The notes under the pieces were generated by a model. That model saw nothing but the letters and a program-made list of their open reading frames with translations, was not told the DNA's origin and ran no database searches. Of a stretch of DNA of 58,440 nucleotides, positions 16,153-24,855 are shown piece by piece. The position numbers were made by a program, and so were the translations under genes. Source of the DNA: an uncultured Oscillospiraceae bacterium (GTDB taxonomy: Bacteria > Bacillota > Clostridia > Oscillospirales > Acutalibacteraceae); contig CAJUSM010000007.1 in NCBI GenBank assembly GCA_910588935.1, positions 1-58,440 of the forward strand, given 5' to 3'. How positions within the stretch are numbered: position 1 is the stretch's first letter; every line of letters begins with the position of its first letter.

Positions 16153-16695
16153 ATGAAGAAATTTGTTTGCAGCGTCTGCGGCTATGTTCACGAGGGGGAT
16201 TCTGCCCCCGATAAGTGCCCTGTGTGCGGTGCTCCCGCCGAGAAGTTCACAGAGCAGGCCGGCGATATGGCCTGGGCCGCCGAGCATGTGGTAGGTGTAG
16301 CTAAGGGCGTAAGCGAAGAGATTCTGGAAGGCCTGCGCGCCAATTTCCAGGGCGAGTGCACCGAGGTAGGCATGTACCTGGCCATGGCCCGGGTTGCCCA
16401 TCGCGAAGGGTATCCTGAAATTGGCATGTACTGGGAGAAAGCTGCCTTTGAAGAGGCAGAGCATGCTGCCAAGTTTGCCGAGCTGCTGGGCGAAGTGGTT
16501 ACCGACAGCACCAAGAAAAACCTGCAGATGCGGGTAGACGCCGAGAACGGCGCCACCGACGGCAAGACCCAGCTGGCCAAGCTGGCCAAGGAGCAGGGCC
16601 TGGACGCCATCCACGACACCGTACACGAAATGGCACGGGACGAGGCCCGTCACGGCAAGGCTTTCAAGGGCCTGCTGGAGCGTTACTTCAAGTAA
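16153..16695 (+). CDS. reverse rubrerythrin
   Basis: 180 residues. The rubredoxin-like FeS4 domain comes first (C6, C9, C22, C25) and the di-iron ferritin-like four-helix domain follows (E68, E71, EEAEHA near 101, DEARHG near 165). This reversed order defines reverse rubrerythrin, an NADH-peroxidase component that reduces H2O2 and O2 in obligate anaerobes, usually PerR-regulated. ATG 16153 is ten bases from AGGAGG; ATG 16144 would be only one base from it. Rubredoxin lies downstream beyond a broken small gene. Confidence 0.93.
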   Translation: MKKFVCSVCGYVHEGDSAPDKCPVCGAPAEKFTEQAGDMAWAAEHVVGVAKGVSEEILEGLRANFQGECTEVGMYLAMARVAHREGYPEIGMYWEKAAFEEAEHAAKFAELLGEVVTDSTKKNLQMRVDAENGATDGKTQLAKLAKEQGLDAIHDTVHEMARDEARHGKAFKGLLERYFK

Positions 16696-16702
16696 GCCAT
16701 AG

Positions 16703-16918
16703 ATCATTAAGGAAAAGATTGAGGAACTGGCGGAGAAGCTCAAAAACGACAAAGCAGTGTAGCAGAGCTTTCTCAAGGAGCCCATACCCACGCTGGAAAA
16801 GCTGTTGGGCCTTGATATTCCTGAACAGCAGCTGAAACAGCTGGCCGAGGCCGTAAAGGCCAAGGTAAATTTGGACAGAGCCGGGAATTTTATCGGCGGG
16901 CTGTTCGACAAAAAATAG
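16703..16918 (+). pseudogene. broken small helical protein gene between rubrerythrin and rubredoxin
   Basis: One frame from 16703 to TAG 16916 reads 71 codons with clear protein character: EKIEELAEKLKND, then an internal TAG at 16760, then KEPIPTLEKLLGLDIPEQQ, QLKQLAEAVKAKVNL and GGLFDKK. No start codon is present: an in-frame TAG sits immediately before 16703, and no ribosome binding site is near. The internal stop replaces what is probably leucine. The pattern resembles small (about 70-80 residue) helical proteins common in Clostridia whose function I cannot name. Third-position use is like neighbouring genes, so inactivation looks recent. Confidence 0.6.
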
Positions 16919-16936
16919 AAAAGAGAGGTTTTTGCT

Positions 16937-17092
16937 ATGGATAAGTATGTATGCCCCTGCGGCTATGTGTACGACCCCGCAGTTGGCGATCCCGACAACG
17001 GCATAGCCCCCGGCACAGCCTGGGAAGATGTGCCTGAGGATTGGGTATGCCCGGTCTGCGGCTTGGGCAAGGATTCTTTCGAGAAGGAATGA
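16937..17092 (+). CDS. rubredoxin
   Basis: 51 residues, ATG 16937 after GAGAGG. The iron site is formed by C6, C8 and the C-terminal CPVC pair (about C39, C42). The first knuckle is CPCG, one residue shorter than the usual CxxCG. Conserved GDPDNGI and DVPEDWVCPVCG segments are present. It should carry electrons to the reverse rubrerythrin in the cytosol and shares its operon. Too short for many gene callers, but unambiguous. Confidence 0.95.
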   Translation: MDKYVCPCGYVYDPAVGDPDNGIAPGTAWEDVPEDWVCPVCGLGKDSFEKE

Positions 17093-17100
17093 ATCGTGGA

Positions 17101-17129
17101 GAGGGCTGGGGTTTCCCAGCCCTCTTTTT
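17101..17129 (+). terminator. terminator of the perR-rubredoxin operon
   Basis: Perfect 10-bp stem GAGGGCTGGG / CCCAGCCCTC with a four-base loop and TTTTT tail, nine bases after the rubredoxin stop. Confidence 0.95.
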
Positions 17130-17252
17130 CCATGCTTTTTCACCAGCAAGCTTGTCGCATTTTGCATTTTTAGCTCTCTCCCCTTGCAAAATTTCGGGTT
17201 TTGCGGTATCATTATTCTCAGTCGGGAAACCTGGGCGCAAGGAGGAATCATG

Positions 17253-18068
17253 ATGAAAACAATAAAAAGACTGGTGGTTAAGGTAGGCACTTCTACCCTA
17301 ACCCACAGCTCTGGCAGCCTGAATCTGCGGAACATGGAGCAGCTGGTCCGGGTACTGGCTGACCTAAAGGGCGGCGGGCTCCAGGTGGTTCTGGTTACCT
17401 CTGGCGCCATTGCTGTAGGCGCAGCCCACTTAGGCCTGGCCGGCCGGCCTGAAGAGCTGCGGATAAAGCAGGCTGCCGCCGCTGTGGGCCAGTGCCGGAT
17501 GATGCATATTTACGACAAGCTCTTTTCAGAATACAACAGCAAAATGGCTCAGATCCTCCTCACCAGAGACGATGTGCTGGATGATTCCCGGGCCCGGCAC
17601 CTGGAGGGCACTTTCTCTGCCCTGCTGGAGCTGGGCGTGGTTCCGGTTGTCAATGAAAACGACTCTGTATCCTCTGCGGAGATTGAAACAGGACAGCATA
17701 AGGTACTGGGAGACAACGATACCCTTTCCGCCGTTGTGGCCGGGCTGTGCCACGCCGACCTGCTGGTTCTCCTTAGCGATATTGACGGCCTGTACAGCGC
17801 CGACCCCAGAGAAAATCCTCAGGCCCGGCTGCTTCACCATGTAGAGGAGCTTACCCCTAAGATTCTGGAAATGGCCGGCGGAGCCGGCACCTGGCGAGGG
17901 ACCGGGGGCATGGCAACCAAGCTTTCTGCCGCCCGAGAAGCCATGGGCGCTGGAATTGACATGGTGATTACCAATGGCGCCAGGCCTGAGGAACTATATA
18001 AAATTGTAGAAGGGGCAGAAATTGGCACCCGCTTTCATGGAGCCCCCCAAAAAGGAGGACGAAAATGA
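17253..18068 (+). CDS. proB: glutamate 5-kinase
   Basis: 271 residues. The amino-acid kinase fold shows VVKVGTSTLTH at the N-terminus, LVTSGAIAVG near residue 48 and the NENDSVSSAEI substrate segment near 134. It phosphorylates glutamate to glutamyl-5-phosphate, the first step of proline synthesis. It lacks the C-terminal PUA domain of the Escherichia coli enzyme (367 residues), a known shorter form. ATG 17253 is seven bases from GGAGG; ATG 17250 is the alternative. The frame is open far upstream into rubredoxin, which is not coding. Its stop overlaps proA (ATGA). Confidence 0.95.
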   Translation: MKTIKRLVVKVGTSTLTHSSGSLNLRNMEQLVRVLADLKGGGLQVVLVTSGAIAVGAAHLGLAGRPEELRIKQAAAAVGQCRMMHIYDKLFSEYNSKMAQILLTRDDVLDDSRARHLEGTFSALLELGVVPVVNENDSVSSAEIETGQHKVLGDNDTLSAVVAGLCHADLLVLLSDIDGLYSADPRENPQARLLHHVEELTPKILEMAGGAGTWRGTGGMATKLSAAREAMGAGIDMVITNGARPEELYKIVEGAEIGTRFHGAPQKGGRK

Positions 18069-19312
18069 CTGCTTTGCAAAAACAGGGAAGACAGGCCAAA
18101 GCCGCTGCCGGCATTTTGGCCACAGCCGGCACGGAAAAGAAAAACCTCGCCCTAGAATCCATTGCCCAGGCTTTCACCCAGCGCCAGGACCAGTGGCTGG
18201 AGGCCAATGCCCAAGATATTCGCCTGGCAAAGGCTGCCGGCATGCGCCCGGCCCTGCTGGACAGGCTGAGCCTGAATGCCCAGCGGATTCAGGGAATTGT
18301 AGAGGGAATCCGCCAAATTATTGCCCTGCCTGATCCCATTGGGAAGTCTGACCGCACCGATACCCGGCCTAATGGGCTGATTATCATCAAAAAGCGAGTA
18401 CCCCTAGGCGTGGCGGCAATTATTTATGAGGCGCGGCCCAATGTTACTGTAGACGCCGCAGCCCTTTGCCTAAAGTCCGGCAATGCCTGCATTCTTCGAG
18501 GCGGCAAGGAGGCCATCCACTCCAACCGGGCCGCTGTGGAGATTATGACCCAGGCCCTGGAAACTGCGGGCCTGCCCGCCGGATGTGTCTCCTTAGTGCA
18601 GGATACTTCCCGAGAGTCCGCCAATGAGCTGATGCATCTGAATGATTTCATTGATGTGCTCATTCCCCGGGGTGGCCCAGGGTTGATTCGGGCAGTAGCC
18701 AAACAGGCAAGCGTTCCTGTTATCCGCACAGGGGAAGGAGTCTGCCACATCTATATTGATAAGGATGGGGATTTGGACATGGGGGCGAATATCCTTTACA
18801 ATGCCAAGTGCTCCCGGCCTTCGGTATGCAATGCTGCCGAATGCGTTCTTGTTCACCAGGACATTGCCGCCAGTTTTTGGTCCAAAGCCCTCCCCCTGTT
18901 AGACCAAAAACAGGTAGAGCTCCGGTGTGACCCAGAGGCCCTGGCTATTTTGGGCCAACGAGGCAAGGCCGCAGAAGAAACCGATTGGGACGCGGAGTAT
19001 GGCGATGATATTTTAGCGGTGAAAACCGTATCCACCGCCGAAGAGGCTATAGATTTTATCAACAGCCACAGCAGCGGCCATTCAGAAAGCATTGTTACCG
19101 CCAACTATTTTACAGCCCAGCATTTTCTAGACGCTGTAGACGCAGCGGCAGTCTATGTAAACGCCTCTACTCGTTTTACAGACGGCGGGGAGTTCGGGCT
19201 GGGAGCAGAGATCGGCATATCCACCCAAAAAATCCACGCCCGGGGGCCTATGGGGTTGGAGGAGCTCACCTCTTACAAGTATGTGATCTATGGCGAAGGG
19301 CAGGTCCGGTAG
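18065..19312 (+). CDS. proA: glutamate-5-semialdehyde dehydrogenase
   Basis: 415 residues, aldehyde-dehydrogenase fold. Recognisable: RVPLGVAAIIYEARPNVTVD-type N-terminal binding segment (GVAAIIYEARPN), the catalytic cysteine in NAKCSRPSVCNA near residue 248, and ASTRFTDGGEFGLGAEIG near 375. It reduces glutamyl-5-phosphate to the semialdehyde with NADPH. The start overlaps the proB stop by four bases, so the two are coupled, matching the need to channel an unstable intermediate. Confidence 0.97.
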   Translation: MTALQKQGRQAKAAAGILATAGTEKKNLALESIAQAFTQRQDQWLEANAQDIRLAKAAGMRPALLDRLSLNAQRIQGIVEGIRQIIALPDPIGKSDRTDTRPNGLIIIKKRVPLGVAAIIYEARPNVTVDAAALCLKSGNACILRGGKEAIHSNRAAVEIMTQALETAGLPAGCVSLVQDTSRESANELMHLNDFIDVLIPRGGPGLIRAVAKQASVPVIRTGEGVCHIYIDKDGDLDMGANILYNAKCSRPSVCNAAECVLVHQDIAASFWSKALPLLDQKQVELRCDPEALAILGQRGKAAEETDWDAEYGDDILAVKTVSTAEEAIDFINSHSSGHSESIVTANYFTAQHFLDAVDAAAVYVNASTRFTDGGEFGLGAEIGISTQKIHARGPMGLEELTSYKYVIYGEGQVR

Positions 19313-19334
19313 CCGGAAAGGAAAGGGATTTGCA

Positions 19335-20135
19335 ATGGGCGAAATAAAAAGAGAATACGAAATAATCGGCTTTATCGGCACAGGGAACATGGGCGCCGCG
19401 TTAGCCAGGGCCGTGCGCAGGCAGCTGCCCCAGGCAGAAATTCTTCTGGCAAACCGCAGCCCGGCTAAGGCTCTGGCCCTGGCAAAGGAGCTCTCTTGCC
19501 AGGTAGTAGAGAACCATGTGGCAGCGGCAGAGTGCCAATTCCTGTTTTTAGGCGTTAAACCGGGACAGATGGGGCCCCTGCTTACAGGGCTTTCCCCGGT
19601 TTTAAAAGAGCGAGAAACCCCACCCCTGCTGGTCTCTATGGCCGCCGGGATCACCTTAGAGCAGCTGGACAGATTTTCTGGGGGGATGCCTGGGGTTAGA
19701 ATTATGCCAAACACACCTGTGGCTATTGGGCGTGGGATTACCCTGTATGCCTGGAGCAGGAACGCCCCCCCACAGAGCCGAGAGGCCTTTCTGGAGCTCT
19801 TGGCCGCCTCAGGCAGCTTGATTGAGATTGAAGAGCATTTGATGGGGGCTGCCGGAAAGGTGGCAGGCTGTGGCCCGGCCTTTGTGGATCTCTTTATAGA
19901 GGCCTTGGCAGATGGCGGCGTGGCAAGCGGGCTGCCAAGAGAGCTGGCCCTGCGTTTGGCAGAAGAAATGACTGCCGGGGCCGCTATGCTGGCACTGGAC
20001 ACCAAGGCTCATCCCGGCGCGCTGAAAGACGCGGTATGTTCCCCAGGCGGCTCCACTATACAGGGAATTCGGGCCCTGGAAAAGGCCGGTTTCCGCAGCG
20101 CTGTGATGGAGGCCGTGATTGCAGCGGACAAATAA
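19335..20135 (+). CDS. proC: pyrroline-5-carboxylate reductase
   Basis: 266 residues. N-terminal Rossmann GFIGTGNMGAALA, then VRIMPNTPVAIGRG and the conserved GCGPAFVDLFIEALADGGV and CSPGGSTIQGI segments. It performs the last step of proline synthesis using NAD(P)H. ATG 19335 follows AAAGG; upstream in-frame codons overlap the proA stop region and look unrelated. With proB and proA it makes a complete proBAC operon. Confidence 0.96.
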   Translation: MGEIKREYEIIGFIGTGNMGAALARAVRRQLPQAEILLANRSPAKALALAKELSCQVVENHVAAAECQFLFLGVKPGQMGPLLTGLSPVLKERETPPLLVSMAAGITLEQLDRFSGGMPGVRIMPNTPVAIGRGITLYAWSRNAPPQSREAFLELLAASGSLIEIEEHLMGAAGKVAGCGPAFVDLFIEALADGGVASGLPRELALRLAEEMTAGAAMLALDTKAHPGALKDAVCSPGGSTIQGIRALEKAGFRSAVMEAVIAADK

Positions 20136-20177
20136 GGCGTGGCCATGGCCCTGGGGCTGTGATCCCGCTGGACAGAG

Positions 20178-20206
20178 AGGGCTTCCAGAAAAGGAGCCCT
20201 TCTTTT
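20178..20206 (+). terminator. terminator of proBAC
   Basis: AGGGCTTCC / GGAGCCCT stem with one bulged T, six-base loop, TCTTTT tail, 43 bases after proC. Confidence 0.75.
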
Positions 20207-20398
20207 GTGCAAAAAGACGTATAACCGCCCTTCCTGCGGCAAACAGTATTCTATGCAGCTTTATCAAAGCAGACCACTTGACTGCCATTGACGCCAAAGC
20301 CGCCGAATTATAATAGAAGTTCCAAAAGCCGGATAGCCAAATGGCAGCAGCCCTTTCCCGGCTTCTTGGAAAGACTTACAATATCTTCCAAAAAGGGA

Positions 20399-20427
20399 TG
20401 GAAATCGGGCGGCAAGTATGATATAAT
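20399..20427 (+). promoter_or_regulatory. extended -10 promoter of malQ-glgP, with long leader
   Basis: TG-A-TATAAT (20419-20427) is a good extended -10; the -35 TGGAAA (20399-20404) is weak. The 20136-20657 gap of over 500 bases holds only the proBAC terminator, this promoter and a leader of about 220 bases with no gene that I can support. Confidence 0.6.
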
Positions 20428-20657
20428 TGCTAAAGTAAAGGGAAGGCGGCGCCCCATAGAGACCAGCTTATTCGATTTATACAGATTTCATCTTCTTTTT
20501 TCCGTCATCTTGCCTAGGCACAGCCTGACCAATGGATTCTTCCCGTGAAAAACGGGTGAATCGCCGCTTTGAGGCTTGTCCCGCCCACCGGCAACTCTTT
20601 ATGCGGTGCCGCCTTAAAAAAACTACCCTTCCTATTGAAAGGAAAGTGATTCCATCT

Positions 20658-22220
20658 ATGCCAACCACAAGTTCTTGGATCAAACGCCAGGCCGGCATTT
20701 TGCTGCCTGTTAGCAGCCTGCCCTCAAAATACGGTATGGGCTCTATGGGCAAGGCTGCCCGGGAGTGGGTGGATTTCCTGGCCGCCGCCCACCAGCGTTG
20801 CTGGCAGGTACTGCCTATGGGCCCTACCGGTTTTGGCAATAGCCCTTATCAAAGCTTCTCCGCCTTTGCTGGCGATCCCTTGTATATCGACCTGGAACTC
20901 CTGGCGGAGGATGACCTAATTGGTGAAAAGGCCCTAAAACGCACAGAATGGGGCACAGACCCCAGCCGGGTAGACTACGATGTGGTCCGCCAAGGCAGAG
21001 AGCCCCTGCTTCGCAAAGCTTTCGGCAATTTTAAAAAGCACAAGGCTCTCTCCAGGTTCCGCAAGGAAAACGCCGCCTGGGTGGAGGACTACGCCCTATT
21101 CATGGCCTTAAAATCGGTTCACGACGGCAAGCCCTGGTCTATGTGGGAGGAAGGGGTCCGCCTGTGTAAGCCTGCGGCAATGAAAAAGGCCCGGGCCGAC
21201 TATGCAAAAGAGATTGACTACCATGTGTTTACCCAATACCTCTTTTTTCAGCAGTGGGAAAAACTGAAAAAATATGCCAACAAGCGGGATATCTCCATTA
21301 TTGGCGACATGCCCATTTATGTTTCTGGCGACAGCGCCGATGTTTGGGCAAACCCTGGGCAATTTCAGCTGGACGAGGACAATGTGCCCACCCAGGTGGC
21401 TGGGTGCCCCCCAGACGCATTTTCCGCTGACGGCCAGCTTTGGGGCAACCCTATTTACCGCTGGGACCAGATGAAAGAAGATGGCTACACCTGGTGGATT
21501 GCCTGCATTAAGGCCAAGCTCAGCATGTTCGATGTACTGCGCATTGACCATTTTCGAGGCTTTGAGAGCTATTGGTCCGTGCCATACGGCGATGAGACCG
21601 CCCGGGGCGGCAAATGGGTAAAGGGCCCAGGGAACAGCTTTATTCAGGCCATTAACCAAGCTGTGCCTGGCGCGCCCATTATTGCCGAAGATTTGGGCTA
21701 CCTGACCCCCGCGGTGAAAGCCCTATTAAAGCGCAGCGGCTATCCCGGCATGAAGGTGCTCCACTTTGCTTTCACCTCCTGGGAGGACAGCAGCTATTTG
21801 CCCCACAACTACGGCCACCACTGTGTGGTTTATACCGGCACTCATGACAATGACACCACTTTGGGCTGGATACGCCATGCCCCTGCCGAGGATCTGGAGA
21901 TGGCCCAGGATTATCTGGGATTTACTGATGAAAAAATCGGCCTTTGGGCCTTTATCCGCGCTGCTCTCACCAGTGTGGGGGATCTGGCTATTATTCCCAT
22001 GCAGGACTACCTAGAGCTGGGCAGCGAGGCTAGGATGAACACGCCCTCCACCGTAAGCCCCATGAACTGGAGCTGGCGCATGGAGAAGGGGGCGGCAAAC
22101 AAGAAACTGGCAAAAAAAATAGCGCGGCTTACCGATATCTGCGGCCGCAGCAAAACGGAGGAAAAGAATGCAAATCAAGGAAAATCTGGAAAAAAGGCTA
22201 AACGGAAAAAGTCTGAGTAA
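20658..22220 (+). CDS. malQ: 4-alpha-glucanotransferase
   Basis: 520 residues, GH77. RQAGILLPVSSLPSKYG and GNSPYQSFSAFAG open the catalytic barrel; FDVLRIDHFRGFESYW carries the nucleophile aspartate, IIAEDLGYL the acid/base glutamate, and GTHDNDTTLGW the third carboxylate. It transfers maltosyl units between maltodextrins in the cytosol. ATG 20658 fits the family N-terminus; GTG 20646, closer to GAAAGGA, is an alternative. The 3' end overlaps the next gene by 53 bases in another frame and encodes a lysine-rich tail (KSGKKAKRKKSE) absent from most homologues. Confidence 0.95.
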   Translation: MPTTSSWIKRQAGILLPVSSLPSKYGMGSMGKAAREWVDFLAAAHQRCWQVLPMGPTGFGNSPYQSFSAFAGDPLYIDLELLAEDDLIGEKALKRTEWGTDPSRVDYDVVRQGREPLLRKAFGNFKKHKALSRFRKENAAWVEDYALFMALKSVHDGKPWSMWEEGVRLCKPAAMKKARADYAKEIDYHVFTQYLFFQQWEKLKKYANKRDISIIGDMPIYVSGDSADVWANPGQFQLDEDNVPTQVAGCPPDAFSADGQLWGNPIYRWDQMKEDGYTWWIACIKAKLSMFDVLRIDHFRGFESYWSVPYGDETARGGKWVKGPGNSFIQAINQAVPGAPIIAEDLGYLTPAVKALLKRSGYPGMKVLHFAFTSWEDSSYLPHNYGHHCVVYTGTHDNDTTLGWIRHAPAEDLEMAQDYLGFTDEKIGLWAFIRAALTSVGDLAIIPMQDYLELGSEARMNTPSTVSPMNWSWRMEKGAANKKLAKKIARLTDICGRSKTEEKNANQGKSGKKAKRKKSE

Positions 22221-24435
22221 GGCGGAAAACCTGGAAATTTATCAGGCCCTGCAGCAGCTTACCCAGCAGATGCTGGCCGATACTCCCCGGATTGCCGGAG
22301 ACCGGAAGCTATACTATGTCTCCGCCGAATTCCTGGTGGGCAAGCTGCTCTCCAACAACCTGATCAACCTAGGGATTTTCGATGAGGTCCGCAGTGTTCT
22401 GGCTCAGGCCGGCAAGGATCTCAGCGAAATTGAGGAGCTGGAGCCAGAGCCCTCTCTAGGCAACGGCGGGCTAGGCCGGCTGGCCGCTTGCTATCTGGAC
22501 TCTGCCGCCACTTTAAACTTGCCTGCCGATGGCGTGGGCCTGCTGTACCATTTTGGCCTGTTCCGCCAGAGCTTTTGGGAGCATAAGCAATACGAGAAGC
22601 CTGACGCCTGGCTGACCCCTGCCGGCTGGGTAGAAAAAACAGACGTGAGCTTTACGGTTCCTTTTCCCGGTGGCCCGGTAAAATCGGTAATGTACGATCT
22701 GGTGGTATCTGGCTATGAGGCCGGCAGCAACCGGCTGCACCTGTTCGACCTGGAAACTGTGGACGAGAGCCTGGTAAAAGACGGCATTAACTTTGATAAG
22801 AAGGACATTGCCCGGAACCTGACCCTGTTCCTTTATCCTGACGACAGCGATGACGATGGCCGGCTGCTCCGGGTGTACCAGCAATACTTTATGGTAAGCA
22901 ACGCCGCCCAGCTGATTATTAAGGAGCTGGCAGGGAAAGGCTATGCCCTGCGGGACCTGCACAAGCACGCGGTGATCCAGATTAACGATACCCACCCCTC
23001 TATGATCATCCCCGAGCTCATCCGGCTAATGCGCAAGGACGGTATCTCTATGGACGAGGCCATCTCCATTGTCTCTAAGACCTGCGCCTACACCAACCAT
23101 ACCATTCTAGCCGAGGCCCTGGAAAAATGGCCAATGCACTACCTGCGTCAGGCTGTGCCGGAGCTGGTACCCATTATTGAGGAACTGGACCGGCGGGTAA
23201 AGGCCAAGTATCCAGACCAGGAGAATCTGGCGGTTATTGATGAGCACAACCTGGCCCATATGGCCCATATGGATATCCACTACGGCTTCTCTGTGAACGG
23301 TGTAGCCGCCCTGCACACTGACATTCTCAAAGAGGCGGAGCTAAAACAGTTTGCCCAGATCTATCCAGAAAAGTTTAACAACAAGACCAACGGCGTCACT
23401 TTCCGCCGCTGGCTGATGCACTGCAACCCGGAGCTGGCAGAATTTATTACCGAAAAGATTGGCAGCGGCTGGAAAAAGAACGCCAACGAGCTGGAAAAGC
23501 TGCTCCAATTCCAGGACGATAGCGAAACCCTCAACCGCCTGCTGGAGATAAAGAGCCAGAAAAAAGCCCAGCTGTGCAAATATATGGAAAATCGTTCCGG
23601 CATCCAGCTGGAGGAGGATTCCATTTTTGATATTCAGGTGAAGCGCCTCCATGAGTATAAGCGCCAGCAGATGAACGCCTTGTATATCATCTGGAAGTAT
23701 CAGCAGATTAAGGCCGGCCACAAGCCTGCCCGGAAACTTACCCTGCTTTTTGGCGCTAAGGCTGCCCCTGCCTATATCATCGCCAAAGATATCATTCACC
23801 TAATCCTCTGCCTGCGGGACTTTATTGCCCAAGATCCCGAGGTAAGCCCCTGGCTGGAGGTGGTGATGGTAGAGAACTATAATGTAACCTGGGCAGAAGC
23901 GCTGATTCCTGCCTGCGATATCTCCGAGCAAATCTCCCTGGCTTCTAAGGAGGCCAGCGGCACAGGCAACATGAAGTTCATGCTCAATGGCGCGGTCACC
24001 CTTGGTACCGAAGACGGGGCAAACGTGGAGATCCATGAGCTGGTAGGCGATGAAAATATCTGCATCTTCGGCAAATCCAGCGATGAGGTCATCCACCTGT
24101 ACGAGGATGGGCCGGACCGGTACAACCCTGCCGCTCTCTATCCCATAGACCCGGAGATCACCCAGCTGATGGACTTTATCATCAGCCCAGAATTTATGCG
24201 CCTGGGCGACCCAGAAAACCTGGGTCGGCTGTATAAGGATATGACCCGCAAAGACTGGTTTATGGCCCTGCTGGATGTAAAGGACTATATTAAGGCCAAG
24301 GAAGCTATGCTGGCCGACTATGAAAACCGGCAGGCATGGGCCAAAAAAATGCTGGTGAACATTGCCAAGGCTGGTTTCTTCTCCTCCGACCGGGCCATTG
24401 CCCAGTATAATGAGGATGTTTGGCATTTGCGGTAA
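22168..24435 (+). CDS. glgP: glycogen/maltodextrin phosphorylase
   Basis: 755 residues, GT35. The N-terminal half has YYVSAEFLVGKLL and EPEPSLGNGGLGRLAACYLD; the PLP-lysine region is EASGTGNMKFMLNGAVTLGT near residue 600. It releases glucose-1-phosphate from alpha-1,4-glucans, complementing malQ. The start ATG 22168 lies inside the malQ 3' end, ten bases after an AACGGAGG site, so translation is coupled. The length is slightly below the usual 790-830. Ends at a strong terminator. Confidence 0.96.
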   Translation: MQIKENLEKRLNGKSLSKAENLEIYQALQQLTQQMLADTPRIAGDRKLYYVSAEFLVGKLLSNNLINLGIFDEVRSVLAQAGKDLSEIEELEPEPSLGNGGLGRLAACYLDSAATLNLPADGVGLLYHFGLFRQSFWEHKQYEKPDAWLTPAGWVEKTDVSFTVPFPGGPVKSVMYDLVVSGYEAGSNRLHLFDLETVDESLVKDGINFDKKDIARNLTLFLYPDDSDDDGRLLRVYQQYFMVSNAAQLIIKELAGKGYALRDLHKHAVIQINDTHPSMIIPELIRLMRKDGISMDEAISIVSKTCAYTNHTILAEALEKWPMHYLRQAVPELVPIIEELDRRVKAKYPDQENLAVIDEHNLAHMAHMDIHYGFSVNGVAALHTDILKEAELKQFAQIYPEKFNNKTNGVTFRRWLMHCNPELAEFITEKIGSGWKKNANELEKLLQFQDDSETLNRLLEIKSQKKAQLCKYMENRSGIQLEEDSIFDIQVKRLHEYKRQQMNALYIIWKYQQIKAGHKPARKLTLLFGAKAAPAYIIAKDIIHLILCLRDFIAQDPEVSPWLEVVMVENYNVTWAEALIPACDISEQISLASKEASGTGNMKFMLNGAVTLGTEDGANVEIHELVGDENICIFGKSSDEVIHLYEDGPDRYNPAALYPIDPEITQLMDFIISPEFMRLGDPENLGRLYKDMTRKDWFMALLDVKDYIKAKEAMLADYENRQAWAKKMLVNIAKAGFFSSDRAIAQYNEDVWHLR

Positions 24436-24468
24436 AAAAAGAGCCATTCAAAATCTATAGGAAAAGCG

Positions 24469-24504
24469 AGAGGACCTTCCCCAGCAGGGAGGTCCTCTTT
24501 TTTT
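24469..24504. terminator. terminator of malQ-glgP
   Basis: AGAGGACCTTCCC pairs with GGGAGGTCCTCT, followed by seven T. On the other strand it can end the convergent small-protein operon. Confidence 0.9.
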
Positions 24505-24508
24505 GTCT

Positions 24509-24841
24509 CTATTTCACTGGCCCATCCCAGGTCAGTTTTTGGCTGCCAACATAAATAACCTGCATCTTTCCGGTGTGGAAATCCGGCAATTGGCTGCGTT
24601 TGCAGCGAACCGTTTCCCCCGCCTGCACCCCGTCACATTGAGCCTTGCTGCATTCCAGGGTATATACATCCGCCCCCTGGCGGACAATGAGGGAATGGTT
24701 TTCCTGGCTGCAGAGCTTTTCCAGTATGGCAGCTTCACCTGCCACTGTTTCATACCTGTATTGGCCACCAGTAAGCCGGCCGGTTAGAAAGCCACCGGCC
24801 AGAACCAACAGCGCCAGAAAAATCACGACCAAACGCTTCAT
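24509..24841 (-). CDS. small membrane-anchored extracellular protein, unknown
   Basis: 110 residues. Basic start MKRLVV, hydrophobic helix to about residue 20, then an extracellular domain of about 90 residues with cysteines in LEKLCSQE, LECSKAQC and VRCKRSQ. It shares layout and weak motifs (Y-rich stretch after the helix, LxCS, GD/GE-V-x-C) with the gene just upstream, so the two look like tandem paralogues. ATG 24841 has GGTGGGG upstream. No known domain recognised. Confidence 0.6.
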   Translation of the reverse strand: MKRLVVIFLALLVLAGGFLTGRLTGGQYRYETVAGEAAILEKLCSQENHSLIVRQGADVYTLECSKAQCDGVQAGETVRCKRSQLPDFHTGKMQVIYVGSQKLTWDGPVK

Positions 24842-24855
24842 CCCCACCCATCCTC

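Noticed and set aside
17028..17252. N-terminal extension of ProB over the rubredoxin gene
   Set aside because: It would read through the rubredoxin stop region and a strong terminator, and it has no kinase similarity. The ribosome binding site before 17253 fits the normal start.
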